From positions 13,671,835 through 13,735,834 of the forward strand of contig OZ038527.1 in the NCBI GenBank assembly GCA_964036665.1: a stretch of DNA of 64,000 nucleotides, given 5' to 3'. Shown one piece after another: positions 38,761 to 53,100 of the stretch. The number at the start of each line of letters is the position of its first letter. Position 1 is the first letter of the stretch. Source of the stretch: Gordius sp. MW1. Taxonomy: Eukaryota > Nematomorpha > Gordioida > Gordea > Gordiidae. The notes beneath the pieces were generated by a model. That model was not told the DNA's origin, made no database searches, and saw nothing but the letters and a program-made list of their open reading frames with translations. The position numbers and the translations under genes are program-made.

Positions 38761-41379
38761 AACTTTCATCGGATGAATACGGTTGAATAAAAAAATGTGA
38801 AAAATTTTGAGGTAAAAATATTCATTTTTTTCGATTCTATGTGAAAGAGCGTAAAAAAATATATAAAAATAAGCCAATTTGAGAATCCTATTATCTTGGA
38901 TTGACTTCCCGAAAAGAGGTTTTAAGCTGCGAGAACTATCATTTTGACAAAAGACAACGTTTTATTGTTGCGATTAGTTTGTTGTATCGCAACGTGAGTG
39001 CTTAATTTTTGAAAACTGCTCTATGCAATCATGATTTCAAAGTAATAGTTTTCTGATTCTGATAAATTTTTACTTTTTATCATGGAAACAACGTCTGAAA
39101 ACGACAGCTTTCATCGGATGAATACGGTTGAATAAAAAAATGTGAAAAATTTTGAGGTAAAAATATTTATTTTTTTTCGATTCTATGTGAAAGAGCGTAT
39201 AAAAATATATAAAAATAAGCCAATTTGAGAATCCTATTATCCTCGATTGACTTCCTAAAAGAGGTTTTAAGCTGCGAGAACTATCATTTTGACAAAAGAC
39301 AACGTTTTATTGTTGCGATTAGTTTGTTGTATCGCAACGTGAGTGCTTAATTTTTGAAAACTGCTCTATGCAATCATGATTTCAAAGTAATAGTTTTCTG
39401 ATTCTGATAAATTTTCACTTTTTATCATGGAAACAACGTCTGAAAACGACAACTTTCATCGGATGAATACGGTTGAAAGAAAAAATGTGAAAAATTTTGA
39501 GGTAAAAATATTTATTTTTTTTCGATTCTATGTGAAAGAGCTTGAAAAACTATATAAAAGTAAGCCGATTTGAGAATCCTATTATCTTCGCTTGACTTCC
39601 GAAAAGAGGTTTTAAGATGCGACAACTATCATTTTGACAAAAGACAACGTTTTATTGTTGCGATTAGTTTGTTGTATCGCAATGTGAGTGCTTAATTTTT
39701 GAAAATTGCTCTATGCGATCATGATTTCAAAGTAATAGTTTTCTGATTCTGATAAATTTTTACTTTTTATCATGGAAACAACGTCTGAAAACGACAGCTT
39801 TCATCGGATGAATACGGTTGAATAAAAAAATGTGAAAAATTTTGAGGTAAAAATATTTGTTTTTTTCGATTTTATATGAAAGAGCTTGAAAAAATATATA
39901 AAAGTAAGCCGATTTGAGAATCCTATTATCTTCGATTGACTTCCGAAAAGAGGTTTTAAGCTGCGAGAACTATCATTTTGACAAAAGACAACGTTTTATT
40001 GTTGCAATTAGTTTGTTGTATCGCAACGTGAGTGCTTAATTTTTGAAAATTGCTCTATGCGATCATGATTTCAAAGTAATAGTTTTCTGATTCTGATAAA
40101 TTATTACTTTTTATCATGGAAACAAGGTCTGAAAACGACAACTTTCATCGGATGAATACGGTTGAATAAAAAAATGTGAAAAATTTTGAGGTAAAAATAT
40201 TCATTTTTTTCGATTCTATGTGAAAGAGCGTAAAAAAATATATAAAAATAAGCCAATTTGAGAATCCTATTATCTTGGATTGACTTCCGAAAAGAGGTTT
40301 TAAGCTGCGAGAACTATAATTTTGACAAAAGACAACGTTTTATTGTTGCGATTAGTTTGTTGTATCGTAACGTGAGTGCTTAATTTTTGAAAATTGCTCT
40401 ATGCGATCATGATTTCAAAGTAATAGTTTTCTGATTCTGATAAATTTTTACTTTTTATCATGGAAACAACGTCTGAAAACGACAGCTTTCATCGGATGAA
40501 TACGGTTGAATAAAAAAATGTGAAAAATTTTGAGGTAAAAATATTCATTTTTTTCGATTCTATGTGAAAGAGCGTATATATAAAAATAAGCCAATTTGAG
40601 AATCCTATTATCCTCGATTGACTTCCGAAAGGAGGTTTTAAGCTGCGAGAACTATCATTTTGACAAAAGACAACGTTTTATTGTTGCGATTAGTTTGTTG
40701 TATCAAACGTGAGTGCTTAATTTTTGAAAACTGCTCTATGCGATCATGATTTCAAAGTAATAGTTTTCTGATTCTGATAAATTTTTACTTGTTATCATGG
40801 AAACAACGTCTAAAAACGACAACTTTCATCGGATGAATACGGTTGAATAAAAAAATGTGAAAATTTTTGATATAAAAATATTTAATTTTTCGATTCTATG
40901 TGAAAGAGCTTGAAAAAATATATAAAAGTAAGCCGATTTGAGAATCCTATTATCTTCGATTGACTTCCGAAAAGAGGTTTTAAGCTGCGAGAACTATCAT
41001 TTTGACAAAAGACAACGTTTTATTGTTGCAATTAGTTTGTTGTATCGCAACGTGAGTGCTTAATTTTTAAAAATTGCTCTATGCGATCATGATTTCAAAG
41101 TAATAGTTTTCTGATTCTGATAAATTTTTACTTTTTATCATGGAAACAACGTCTGAAAAAGACAACTTTCATCGGATGAATACGGTTGAATAAAAAAATG
41201 TGAAAAACTTTGAGGTAAAAATATTCTTTTTTTTTCGATTCTATGTGAAAGAGCGTAAAAAAATATATAAAAATAAGCCAATTTGAGAATCCTATTATCT
41301 TGGATTGACTTCCGAAAAGAGGTTTTAAGCTGCGAGAACTATCATTTTGACAAAAGACAACGTTTTATTGTTGCGATTA

Positions 41380-44300
41380 GTTTGTTGTATAGTAACGTGA
41401 GTTCTTAATTTTTGAAAATTGCTCTATGCGATCATGATTTCAAAGTAATAGTTTTCTAATTCTGATAAATTTTTACTTTTTATCATGGAAACAACGTCTG
41501 AAAACGACAGCTTTCATCGGATGAATACGGTTGAATAAAAAAATGTGAAAAATTTTGAGGTAAAAATATTCATTTTTTTCGATTCTATGTGAAAGAGCGT
41601 AAAAAAATATATAAAAGTAAGCCGATTTGAGAATCCTATTATCCTCGATTGACAACCGAAAAGAGGTTTTAAGCTGCGAGAACTATCATTTTGACAAAAG
41701 ACAACGTTTTATTGTTGCGATTAGTTTGTTGTATCGCAACGTGAGTTCTTAATTTTTAAAAATTGCTCTATGCGATCATGATTTCAAAGTAATAGTTTTC
41801 TGATTCTGATAAATTTTTACTTTTTATCATGGAAACAACGTCTGAAAACGACAACTTTCATCGGATGAATACGGTTGAATAAAAAAATGTGAAAAACTTT
41901 GAGGTAAAAATATTCATTTTTTTTCGATTCTATGTGAAAGAGCGTAAAAAAATATATAAAAATAAGCCAATTTGAGAATCCTATTATCTTGGATTGACTT
42001 CCGAAAAGAGGTTTTAAGCTGCGAGAACTATCATTTTGACAAAAGACAACGTTTTATTGTTGCGATTAGTTTGTTGTATAGTAACGTGAGTTCTTAATTT
42101 TTGAAAATTGCTCTATGCGATCATGATTTCAAAGTAATAGTTTTCTAATTCTGATAAATTTTTACTTTTTATCATGGAAACAACGTCTGAAAACGACAGC
42201 TTTCATTGGATGAATACGGTTGAATAAAAAAATGTGAAAAATTTTGAGGTAAAAATATTCATTTTTTTCGATTCTATGTGAAAGAGCGTAAAAAAATATA
42301 TAAAAGTAAGCCGATTTGAGAATCCTATTATCCTCGATTGACATCCGAAAAGAGGTTTTAAGCTGCGAGAACTATCATTTTGACAAAAGACAACGTTTTA
42401 TTGTTGCGATTAGTTTGTTGTATGTCAACGTGAGTGCTTAATTTTTGAAAACTGCTCTATGCAATCATGATTTCAAAGTAATAGTTTTCTGATTCTGATA
42501 AATTTTTAATTTTTATCATGGAAACAACGTCTGAAAACGACAGCTTTCATCGGATGAATACGGTTGAATAAAAAAATGTGAAAAATTTGGAGGTAAAAAT
42601 ATTCATTTTTTTTTGATTCTATGTGAAAGAGCGTAAAAAAATATATAAAAGTAAGCCAATTTGAGAATCCTATTATCCTCGATTGACTTCCGAAAAGAGG
42701 TTTTAACCTGCGAGAACTATCATTTTGACAAAAGACAACGTTTTATTGTTGCGATTAGTTTGTTGTATCGCAACGTGAGTGCTTAATTTTTGAAAACTGC
42801 TCTATGCAATCATAATTTCAAAGTAATAGTTTTCTGATTCTGATAAATTTTTACTTTTTATCATGGAAACAACGTCTGAAAACAACAGCTTTCATCGGAT
42901 GAATACGGTTGAATAAAAAAATGTGAAAAATTTTGAGGTAAAAATATTCATTTTTTTCGATTCTATGTGAAAGAGCGTAAAAAAATATATAAAAATAAGC
43001 CGATTTGAGAATCCTATTATCCTCGATTGACTTCCGAAAAGAGGTTTTAAGCTGCGAGAACTATCATTTTGACAAAAGACAACGTTTTATTGTTGCGATT
43101 AGTTTGTTGTATCGCAACGTGAGTGCTTAATTTTTGAAAACTGCTCTATGCAATCATGATTTCAAAGTAATAGTTTTCTGATTCTGATAAATTTTTACTT
43201 TTTATCATGGAAACAACGTCTGAAAACGACAGCTTTCATCGGATGAATACGGTTGAATAAAAAAATGTGAAAAATTTTGAGGTAAAAATATTCATTTTTT
43301 TTGATTCTATGTGAAAGAGCGTAAAAAAATATATAAAAATAAGCCAATTTGAGAATCCTATTATCTTGGATTGACTTCCGAAAAGAGGTTTTAAGCTGCG
43401 AGAACTATCATTTTGACAAAAGACAACGTTTTATTGTTGCGATTAGTTTGTTGTATAGTAACGTGAGTTCTTAATTTTTGAAAATTGCTCTATGCGATCA
43501 TGATTTCAAAGTAATAGTTTTCTAATTCTGATAAATTTTTACTTTTTATCATGGAAACAACGTCTGAAAACGACACCTTTCATTGGATGAATACGGTTGA
43601 ATAAAAAAATGTGAAAAATTTTGAGGTAAAAATATTCATTTTTTTCGATTCTCTGTGAAAGAGCGTAAAAAAATATATAAAAGTAAGCCGATTTGAGAAT
43701 CCTATTATCCTCGATTGACATCCGAAAAGAGATTTTAAGCTGCGAGAACTATCATTTTGACAAAAGACAACGTTTTATTGTTGCGATTAGTTTGTTGTAT
43801 CGCAACGTGAGTGCTTAATTTTTGAAAACTGCTCTATGCAATCATGATTTCAAAGTAATAGTTTTCTGATTCTGATAAATTTTTACTTTTTATCATGGAA
43901 ACAACGTCTGAAAACGACAGCTTTCATCGGATGAATACGGTTGAATAAAAAAATGTGAAAAATTTTGAGGTAAAAATATTCATTTTTTTCGATTCTATGT
44001 GAAAGAGCGTAAAAAAATATATAAAAATAAGCCGATTTGAGAATCCTATTATCCTCGATTGACTTCCGAAAAGAGGTTTTAACCTGCGAGAACTATCATT
44101 TTGACAAAAGACAACGTTTTATTGTTGCGATTAGTTTGTTGTATCGCAACGTGAGTGCTTAATTTTTGAACTGCTCTATGCAATCATAATTTCAAAGTAA
44201 TAGTTTTCTGATTCTGATAAATTTTTACTTTTTATCATGGAAACAACGTCTGAAAACAACAGCTTTCATCGGATGAATACGGTTGAATAAAAAAATGTGA

Positions 44301-46000
44301 AAAATTTTGAGGTAAAAATATTCATTTTTTTCGATTCTATGTGAAAGAGCGTAAAAAAATATATAAAAATAAGCCGATTTGAGAATCCTATTATCCTCGA
44401 TTGACTTCCGAAAAGAGGTTTTAAGCTGCGAGAACTATCATTTTGACAAAAGACAACGTTTTATTGTTGCGATTAGTTTGTTGTATCGCAACGTGAGTGC
44501 TTAATTTTTGAAAACTGCTCTATGCAATCATGATTTCAAAGTAATAGTTTTCTGATTCTGATAAATTTTTACTTTTTATCATGGAAACAACGTCTGAAAA
44601 CGACAGCTTTCATCGGATGAATACGGTTGAATAAAAAAATGTGAAAAATTTTGAGGTAAAAATATTCATTTTTTTTGATTCTATGTGAAAGAGCGTAAAA
44701 AAATATATAAAAATAAGCCAATTTGAGAATCCTATTATCTTGGATTGACTTCCGAAAAGAGGTTTTAAGCTGCGAGAACTATCATTTTGACAAAAGACAA
44801 CGTTTTATTGTTGCGATTAGTTTGTTGTATAGTAACGTGAGTTCTTAATTTTTGAAAATTGCTCTATGCGATCATGATTTCAAAGAAATAGTTTTCTAAT
44901 TCTGATAAATTTTTACTTTTTATCATGGAAACAACGTCTGAAAACGACAGCTTTCATTGGATGAATACGGTTGAATAAAAAAATGTGAAAAATTTTGAGG
45001 TAAAAATATTCATTTTTTTCGATTCTCTGTGAAAGAGCGTAAAAAAATATATAAAAGTAAGCCGATTTGAGAATCCTATTATCCTCGATTGACATCCGAA
45101 AAGAGGTTTTAAGCTGCGAGAACTATCATTTTGACAAAAGACAACGTTTTATTGTTGCGATTAGTTTGTTGTATCGCAACGTGAGTGCTTAATTTTTGAA
45201 AACTGCTCTATGCAATCATGATTTCAAAGTAATAGTTTTCTGATTCTGATAAATTTTTACTTTTTATCATGGAAACAACGTCTGAAAACGACAGCTTTCA
45301 TCGGATGAATACGGTTGAATAAAAAAATGTGAAAAATTTTGAGGTAAAAATATTCATTTTTTTCGATTCTATGTGAAAGAGCGTAAAAAAATATATAAAA
45401 ATAAGCCGATTTGAGAATCCTATTATCCTCGATTGACTTCCGAAAAGAGGTTTTAACCTGCGAGAACTATCATTTTGACAAAAGACAACGTTTTATTGTT
45501 GCGATTAGTTTGTTGTATCGCAACGTGAGTGCTTAATTTTTGAACTGCTCTATGCAATCATAATTTCAAAGTAATAGTTTTCTGATTCTGATAAATTTTT
45601 ACTTTTTATCATGGAAACAACGTCTGAAAACAACAGCTTTCATCGGATGAATAAGGTTGAATAAAAAAATGTGAAAAATTTTGAGGTAAAAATATTCATT
45701 TTTTTCGATTCTATGTGAAAGAGCGTAAAAAAATATATAAAAATAAGCCGATTTGAGAATCCTATTATCCTCGATTGACTTCCGAAAAGAGGTTTTAAGC
45801 TGCGAGAACTATCATTTTGACAAAAGACAACGTTTTATTGTTGCGATTAGTTTGTTGTATCGCAACGTGAGTGCTTAATTTTTGGAAACTGCTCTATGCA
45901 ATCATGATTTCAAAGTAATAGTTTTCTGATTCTGATAAATTTTTACTTTTTATCATGGAAACAACGTCTGAAAACGACAGCTTTCATCGGATGAATACGG
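41380..46000 (+). repeat. Four-monomer higher-order repeat, ~1,374 bp
   Basis: CATAATTTC replaces CATGATTTC at 42811, 44185 and 45559, a constant 1,374-bp step. TATAGTAACGTGAGTTCTT variants (about 43453 and 44828), TTAACCTGCGAG and AACAACAGCTTTC follow the same period. The 3-bp loss TTTTTGAACTGC is present only in the later two copies, which orders the duplications. Confidence 0.85.
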
Positions 46001-47329
46001 TTGAATAAAAAAATGTGAAAAATTTTGAGGTAAAAATATTCATTTTTTTTTGATTCTATGTGAAAGAGCGTAAAAAAATATATAAAAATAAGCCGATTTG
46101 AGAATCCTATTATTTTCGATTGACTTCCGAAAAGAGGTTTTAAGCTGCGAGAACTATCATTTTGACAAAAGACAACGTTTTATTGTTGCAATTAGTTTGT
46201 TGTATCGCAACGTGAGTGCTTAATTTTTGAAAATTGCTCTATGCGATCATGATTTCAAAGTAATAGTTTTCTGATTCTGATAAATTTTTACTTTTTATTA
46301 TGGAAACAACGTCTGAAAACGACAACTTTCATCGGATGAATACGGTTGAATAAAAAAATGTGAAAATTTTGAGGAAAAAATATTCATTTTTTTCGATTCT
46401 ATGTGAAAGAGCGTATGAAAATATATAAAAATAAGCCGATTTGAGAATCCTATTATCCTCGATTGACTTCCGAAAAGAGGTTTTAAGCTGCGAGAACTAT
46501 CATTTTGACAAAAGACAACGTTTTATTGTTGCGATTAGTTTGTTGTATCAAACGTGAGTGCTTAATTTTTGAAAACTGCTCTATGCGATCATGATTTCAA
46601 AGTATTAGTTTTCTGATTCAGATAAATTTTTAATTTTTATCATGGAAACAACGTCTAAAAACGACAACTTTCATTGGATGAATACGGTTGAATAAAAAAA
46701 TGTGAAAATTTTTGAGGTAAAAATATTTATTTTTTTCAATTCTATGTGAAAGAGCTTGAAAAAATATATAAATGTAAGCCAATTTGAGAATCCTATTATC
46801 CTCGATTGACTTCCGAAAAGAGGTTTTAAGCTGCGAGAATATCATTTTGACAAAAGACAACGTTTTATTGTTGCGATTAGTTTGTTGTATCAAACGTGAG
46901 TGCTTAATTTTTGAAAACTGCTCTATGCGAACATGATTTCAAAGTAATAGTTTTTTGATTCTGATAAATTTTTACTTTTTATCATGGAAACAACGTCTAA
47001 AAACGACAACTTTCATCGGATGAATACGGTTGAATAAAAAAATGTGAAAAATTTTGAGGTAAAAATATTTATTTTTTTTCGATTCTATGTGAAAGAGCTT
47101 GAAAAACTATATAAAAGTAAGCCGATTTGAGAATCCTATTATCCTCGATTGACTTCCGAAAAGAGGTTTTAAGCTGCGAGAACTATCATTTTGACAAAAG
47201 AGAACGTTTTATTGTTGCGATTAGTTTGTTGTATCGCAACGTGAGTGCTTAATTTTTGAAAACTGCTCTATGCAATCATGATTTCAAAGTAATAGTTTTC
47301 TGATTCTGATAAATTTTTACTTTTTATCA

Positions 47330-48015
47330 TGGAAACAACGTCTGAAAACGACAGCTTTCTTCGGATGAATACGGTTGAATAAAAAAATGTGAAAAATTTT
47401 GAGGTAAAAATATTTATTTTTTTTCGATTCTATGTGAAAGAGCGTATGAAAATATATAAAAATAAGCCGATTTGAGAATCCTATTATCCTCGATTGACTT
47501 CCGAAAAGAGGTTTTAAGCTGCGAGAACTATCATTTTGACAAAAGAGAACGTTTTATTGTTGCGATTAGTTTGTTGTATCGCAACGTGAGTGCTTAATTT
47601 TTGAAAACTGCTCTATGCAATCATGATTTCAAAGTAATAGTTTTCTGATTCTGATAAATTTTTACTTTTTATCATGGAAACAACGTCTGAAAACGACAGC
47701 TTTCTTCGGATGAATACGGTTGAATAAAAAAATGTGAAAAATTTTGAGGTAAAAATATTTATTTTTTTTCGATTCTATGTGAAAGAGCGTATGAAAATAT
47801 ATAAAAATAAGCCGATTTGAGAATCCTATTATCCTCGATTGACTTCCGAAAAGAGGTTTTAAGCTGCGAGAACTATCATTTTGACAAAAGACAACGTTTT
47901 ATTGTTGCGATTAGTTTGTTGTATCGCAACGTGAGTGATTAATTTTTGAAAACTGCTCTATGCAATCATGATTTCAAAGTAAAAGTTTTCTGATTCTGAT
48001 AAATTTTTACTTTTT
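47330..48015 (+). repeat. Single-monomer tandem duplication
   Basis: Two neighbouring units share private changes: TTTCTTCGGATG at 47356 and 47701, and GTATGAAAATAT near 47453 and 47796. The step is one monomer. AAAAGAGAACG is seen in this unit and the one before it. This is the simplest duplication step seen and shows that exchange operates down to one unit. Confidence 0.75.
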
Positions 48016-50119
48016 ATCATGGAAACAACGTCTGAAAACGACAGCTTTCATCGGATGAATACGGTTGAATAAAAGAATGTGAAAAATTTTGAGGTAAAAA
48101 TATTCATTTTTTTCGATTCTATGTGAAAGAGCGTAAAAAAATATATAAAAATAAGCCGATTTGAGAATCCTATTATCCTCGATTGACTTCCGAAAAGAGG
48201 TTTTAAGCTGCGAGAACTATCATTTTGACAAAAGACAACGTTTTATTGTTGCGATTAGTTTGTTGTATCAAACGTGAGTGCTTAATTTTTGAAAACTGCT
48301 CTATGCGATCATGATTTCAAAGTAATAGTTTTCTGATTCTGATAAATTTTTACTTTTTATCATGGAAACAACGTCTGAAAACGACAGCTTTCATCGGATG
48401 AATACGGTTGAATAAAAAAATGTGAAAAATTTTGAGGTAAAAATATTCATTTTTTTCGATTCTATGTGAAAGAGCGTACAAAAATATATAAAAATAAGCC
48501 GATTTGAGAATCCTATTATCCTCGATTGACTTCCGAAAAGAGGTTTTAAGCTGCGAGAACTATCATTTTGACAAAAGACAACGTTTTATTGTTGCGATTA
48601 GTTTGTTGTATCGCAACGTGAGTGCTTAATTTTTGAAAACTGCTCTATGCAATCATGATTTCAAAGTAATAGTTTTCTGATTCTGATAAATTTTTACTTT
48701 TTATCATGGAAACAACGTCTGAAAACGACAGCTTTCATCGGATGAATACGGTTGAATAAAAAAATGTGAAAAATTTTGAGGTAAAAATATTCATTTTTTT
48801 CAATTCTATGTGAAAGAGCGTAAAAAAATATATAAAAATAAGCCGATTTGAGAATCCTATTATCTTCGATTGACTTCCGAAAAGAGGTTTTAAGCTGCGA
48901 GAACTATCATTTTGACAAAAGACAACGTTTTATTGTTGCGATTAGTTTGTTGTATCGCAACGTGAGTGCTTAATTTTTGAAAACTGCTCTATGCAATCAT
49001 GATTTCAAAGTAATAGTTTTCTGATTCTGATAAATCTTTACTTTTTATCATGGAAACAACGTCTGAAAACGACAGCTTTCATCGGATGAATACGGTTGCA
49101 TAAAAAAATGTGAAAAATTTTGAGGTAAAAATATTCATTTTTTTCGATTCTATGTGAAAGAGCGTAAAAAAATATATAAAAATAAGCCAATTTGAGATAT
49201 TATCCTCGATTGACTTCCGAAAAGAGGTTTTAAGCTGCGAGAACTATCATTTTGACAAAAGACAACGTTTTATTGTTGCGATTAGTTTGTTGTATCGCAA
49301 CGTGAGTGCTTAATTTTTGAAAATTGCTCTATGCGATCATGATTTCAAAGTAATAGTTTTCTGATTTTGATAAATTTTTACTTTTTATCATGGAAACAAC
49401 GTCTGAAAACGACAACTTTCATCGGATGAATACGGTTGCATAAAAAAATGTGAAAAATTTTGAGGTAAAAATATTCATTTTTTTCGATTCTATGTGAAAG
49501 AGCGTAAAAAAATATATAAAAATAAGCCAATTTGAGAATCCTATTATCCTCGATTGACTTCCGAAAAGAGGTTTTAAGCTGCGAGAACTATCATTTTGAC
49601 AAAAGACAACGTTTGATTGTTGCGATTAGTTTGTTGTATCAAACGTGAGTGCTTAATTTTTGAAAACTGCTCTATGCAATCATGATTTCAAAGTAATAGT
49701 TTTCTGATTCTGATAAATTTTTACTTTTTATCATGGAAACAACGTCTGAAAACGACAATTTCATCGGATGAATACGGTTGAAAGAAAAAAATGTGAAAAA
49801 TTTTGAGGTAAAAATATTTATTTTTTTCGATTCTATGTGAAAGAGCTTGAAAAAATATATAAAAGTAAGCCGATTTGAGAATCCTATTATCCTCGATTGA
49901 CTTCCGAAAAGAGGTTTTAAGCTGCGAGAACTATCATTTTGACAAAACAACGTTTTATTGTTGCGATTAGTTTGTTGTATCGCAACGTGAGTGCTTAATT
50001 TTTGAAAATTGCTCTATGCGATCATGATTTCAAAGTAATAGTTTTCTGATTCTGATAAATTTTTACTTTTTATCATGGAAACAACGTCTGAAAACGACAA
50101 CTTTCATCGGATGAATACG

Positions 50120-53100
50120 GTTGAATAAAAAAATGTGAAAAATTTTGAGGTAAAAATATTCATTTTTTTCGATTCTATGTGAAAGAGCGTAAAAAAATAT
50201 ATAAAAATATGCCAATTTGAAAATCCTATTATACTCGATTGACTTCCGAAAAGAGGTTTTAAGCTGCGAGAACTATCATTTTGACAGACAACGTTTTATT
50301 GTTGCGATTAGTTTGTTGTATCAAACGTGAGTGCTTAAAATTTGAAAACTGCTCTATGCAATCATGATTTGAAAGTAAGAGTTTTCTGATTCTGATAAAT
50401 TTTTACTTTTTATCATGGAAACAACGTCTGAAAACGACAACTTTCATCGGATGAATAGGGTTGAAAGAAAAAAATGTGAAAAACTTTGAGGTAAAAATAT
50501 TTATTTTTTTCGAGTCTATGTGAAAGAGCTTGAAAAAATATATAAAAGTAAGCCGATTTGAGAATTCTATTATCCTCCATTGACTTCCGAAAAGAGGTTT
50601 TAAGCTGCGAGAACTATCATTTTGACAAAAGACAACGTTTTATTGTTGCGATTAGTTTGTTGTATCGTAACGTGAGTGCTTAATTTTTGAAAATTGCTCT
50701 ATGCGATCATGATTTCAAAGTAATAGTTTTCTGATTCTGATAATTTATCATGGAAACAACGTCTGAAAACGACAACTTTCATCGGATGAATACGGTTGAA
50801 TAAAAAAATGTGAAAAATTTTGAGGTAAAAATATTCATTTTTTTCGATTCTATGTGAAAGAGCGTAAAAAAATATATAAAAATAAGCCAATTTGAGAATC
50901 CTATTATCCTCGATTGACTTTCGAAAAGAGGTTTTAAGCTGCGAGAACTATCATTTTGACAAAAGACAACGTTTTATTGTTGCGATTAGTTTGTTGTATC
51001 AAACGTGAGTGCTTAATTTTTGAAAACTGCTCTATGCAATCATGATTTCAAAGTAATACTTTTCTGATTCTGATAAATTTTTACTTTTTATCATGGAAAC
51101 AACGTCTGAAAACGACAACTTTCATCGGATGAATACGGTTGAAAGAAAAAAATGTGAAAAACTTTGAGGTAAAAATATTAATTTTTTTCGATTCTATGTG
51201 AAAGAGCGTAAAAAAATATATAAAAATATGCCAATTTGAAAATCCTATTATACTCGATTGACTTCCGAAAAGAGGTTTTAAGCTGCGAGAACTATCATTT
51301 TGACAGACAACGTTTTATTGTTGCGATTAGTTTGTTGTATCAAACGTGAGTGCTTAAAATTTGAAAACTGCTCTATGCAATCATGATTTGAAAGTAAGAG
51401 TTTTCTGATTCTGATAAATTTTTACTTTTTATCATGGAAACAACGTCTGAAAACGACAACTTTCATCGGATGAATAGGGTTGAAAGAAAAAAATGTGAAA
51501 AACTTTGAGGTAAAAATATTTATTTTTTTCGAGTCTATGTGAAAGAGCTTGAAAAAATATATAAAAGTAAGCCGATTTGAGAATTCTATTATCCTCCATT
51601 GACTTCCGAAAAGAGGTTTTAAGCTGCGAGAACTATCATTTTGACAAAAGACAACGTTTTATTGTTGCGATTAGTTTGTTGTATCGTAACGTGAGTGCTT
51701 AATTTTTGAAAATTGCTCTATGCGATCATGATTTCAAAGTAATAGTTTTCTGATTCTGATAATTTATCATGGAAACAACGTCTGAAAACGACAACTTTCA
51801 TCGGATGAATACGGTTGAATAAAAAAATGTGAAAAATTTTGAGGTAAAAATATTCATTTTTTTCGATTCTATGTGAAAGAGCGTAAAAAAATATATAAAA
51901 ATAAGCCAATTTGAGAATCCTATTATCCTCGATTGACTTTCGAAAAGAGGTTTTAAGCTGCGAGAACTATCATTTTGACAAAAGACAACGTTTTATTGTT
52001 GCGATTAGTTTGTTGTATCAAACGTGAGTGCTTAATTTTTGAAAACTGCTCTATGCAATCATGATTTCAAAGTAATACTTTTCTGATTCTGATAAATTTT
52101 TACTTTTTATCATGGAAACAACGTCTGAAAACGACAACTTTCATCGGATGAATACGGTTGAAAGAAAAAAATGTGAAAAACTTTGAGGTAAAAATATTTA
52201 TTTTTTTCGATTCTATGTGAAAGAGCTTGAAAAAATATATAAAAGTAAGCAGATTTGAGAATCCTATTATCCTCGATTGACTTCCGAAAAGAGGTTTTAA
52301 GCTGCGAGAACTATCATTTTGACAAAAGACAACGTTTTATTGTTGCGATTAGTTTGTTGTATCGTAACGTGAGTGCTTAATTTTTGAAAATTGCTCTATG
52401 CGATCATGATTTCAAAGTAATAGTTTTCTGATTCTGATAAATTTTTTCTTTTTATCATGGAAACAACGTCTGAAAACGACAACTTTCATCGGATGAATAC
52501 GGTTGAATAAAAAAATGTGAGAAATATTGAGGTAAAAATATTCATTTTTTTCAATTCTATGTGAAAGAGCGTAAAAATATATAAAAATAAGCCGATTTGA
52601 GAATCCTATTATCTTCGATTGACTTCCGAAAAGAGGTTTTAAGCTGCGAGAACTATCATTTTGACAAAAGACAACGTTTTATTGTTGCGATTAGTTTGTT
52701 GTATCGCAACGTGAGTGCTTAATTTTTGAAAACTGCTCTATGCAATCATGATTTCAAAGTAATAGTTTTCTGATTCTGATAAATCTTTACTTTTTATCAT
52801 GGAAACAACGTCTGAAAACGACAGCTTTCATCGGATGAATACGGTTGCATAAAAAAATGTGAAAAATTTTGAGGTAAAAATATTCATTTTTTTCGATTCT
52901 ATGTGAAAGAGCGTAAAAAAATATATAAAAATAAGCCAATTTGAGATATTATCCTCGATTGACTTCCGAAAAGAGGTTTTAAGCTGCGAGAACTATCATT
53001 TTGACAAAAGACAACGTTTTATTGTTGCGATTAGTTTGTTGTATCGTAACGTGAGTGCTTAATTTTTGAAAATTGCTCTATGCGATCATGATTTCAAAGT

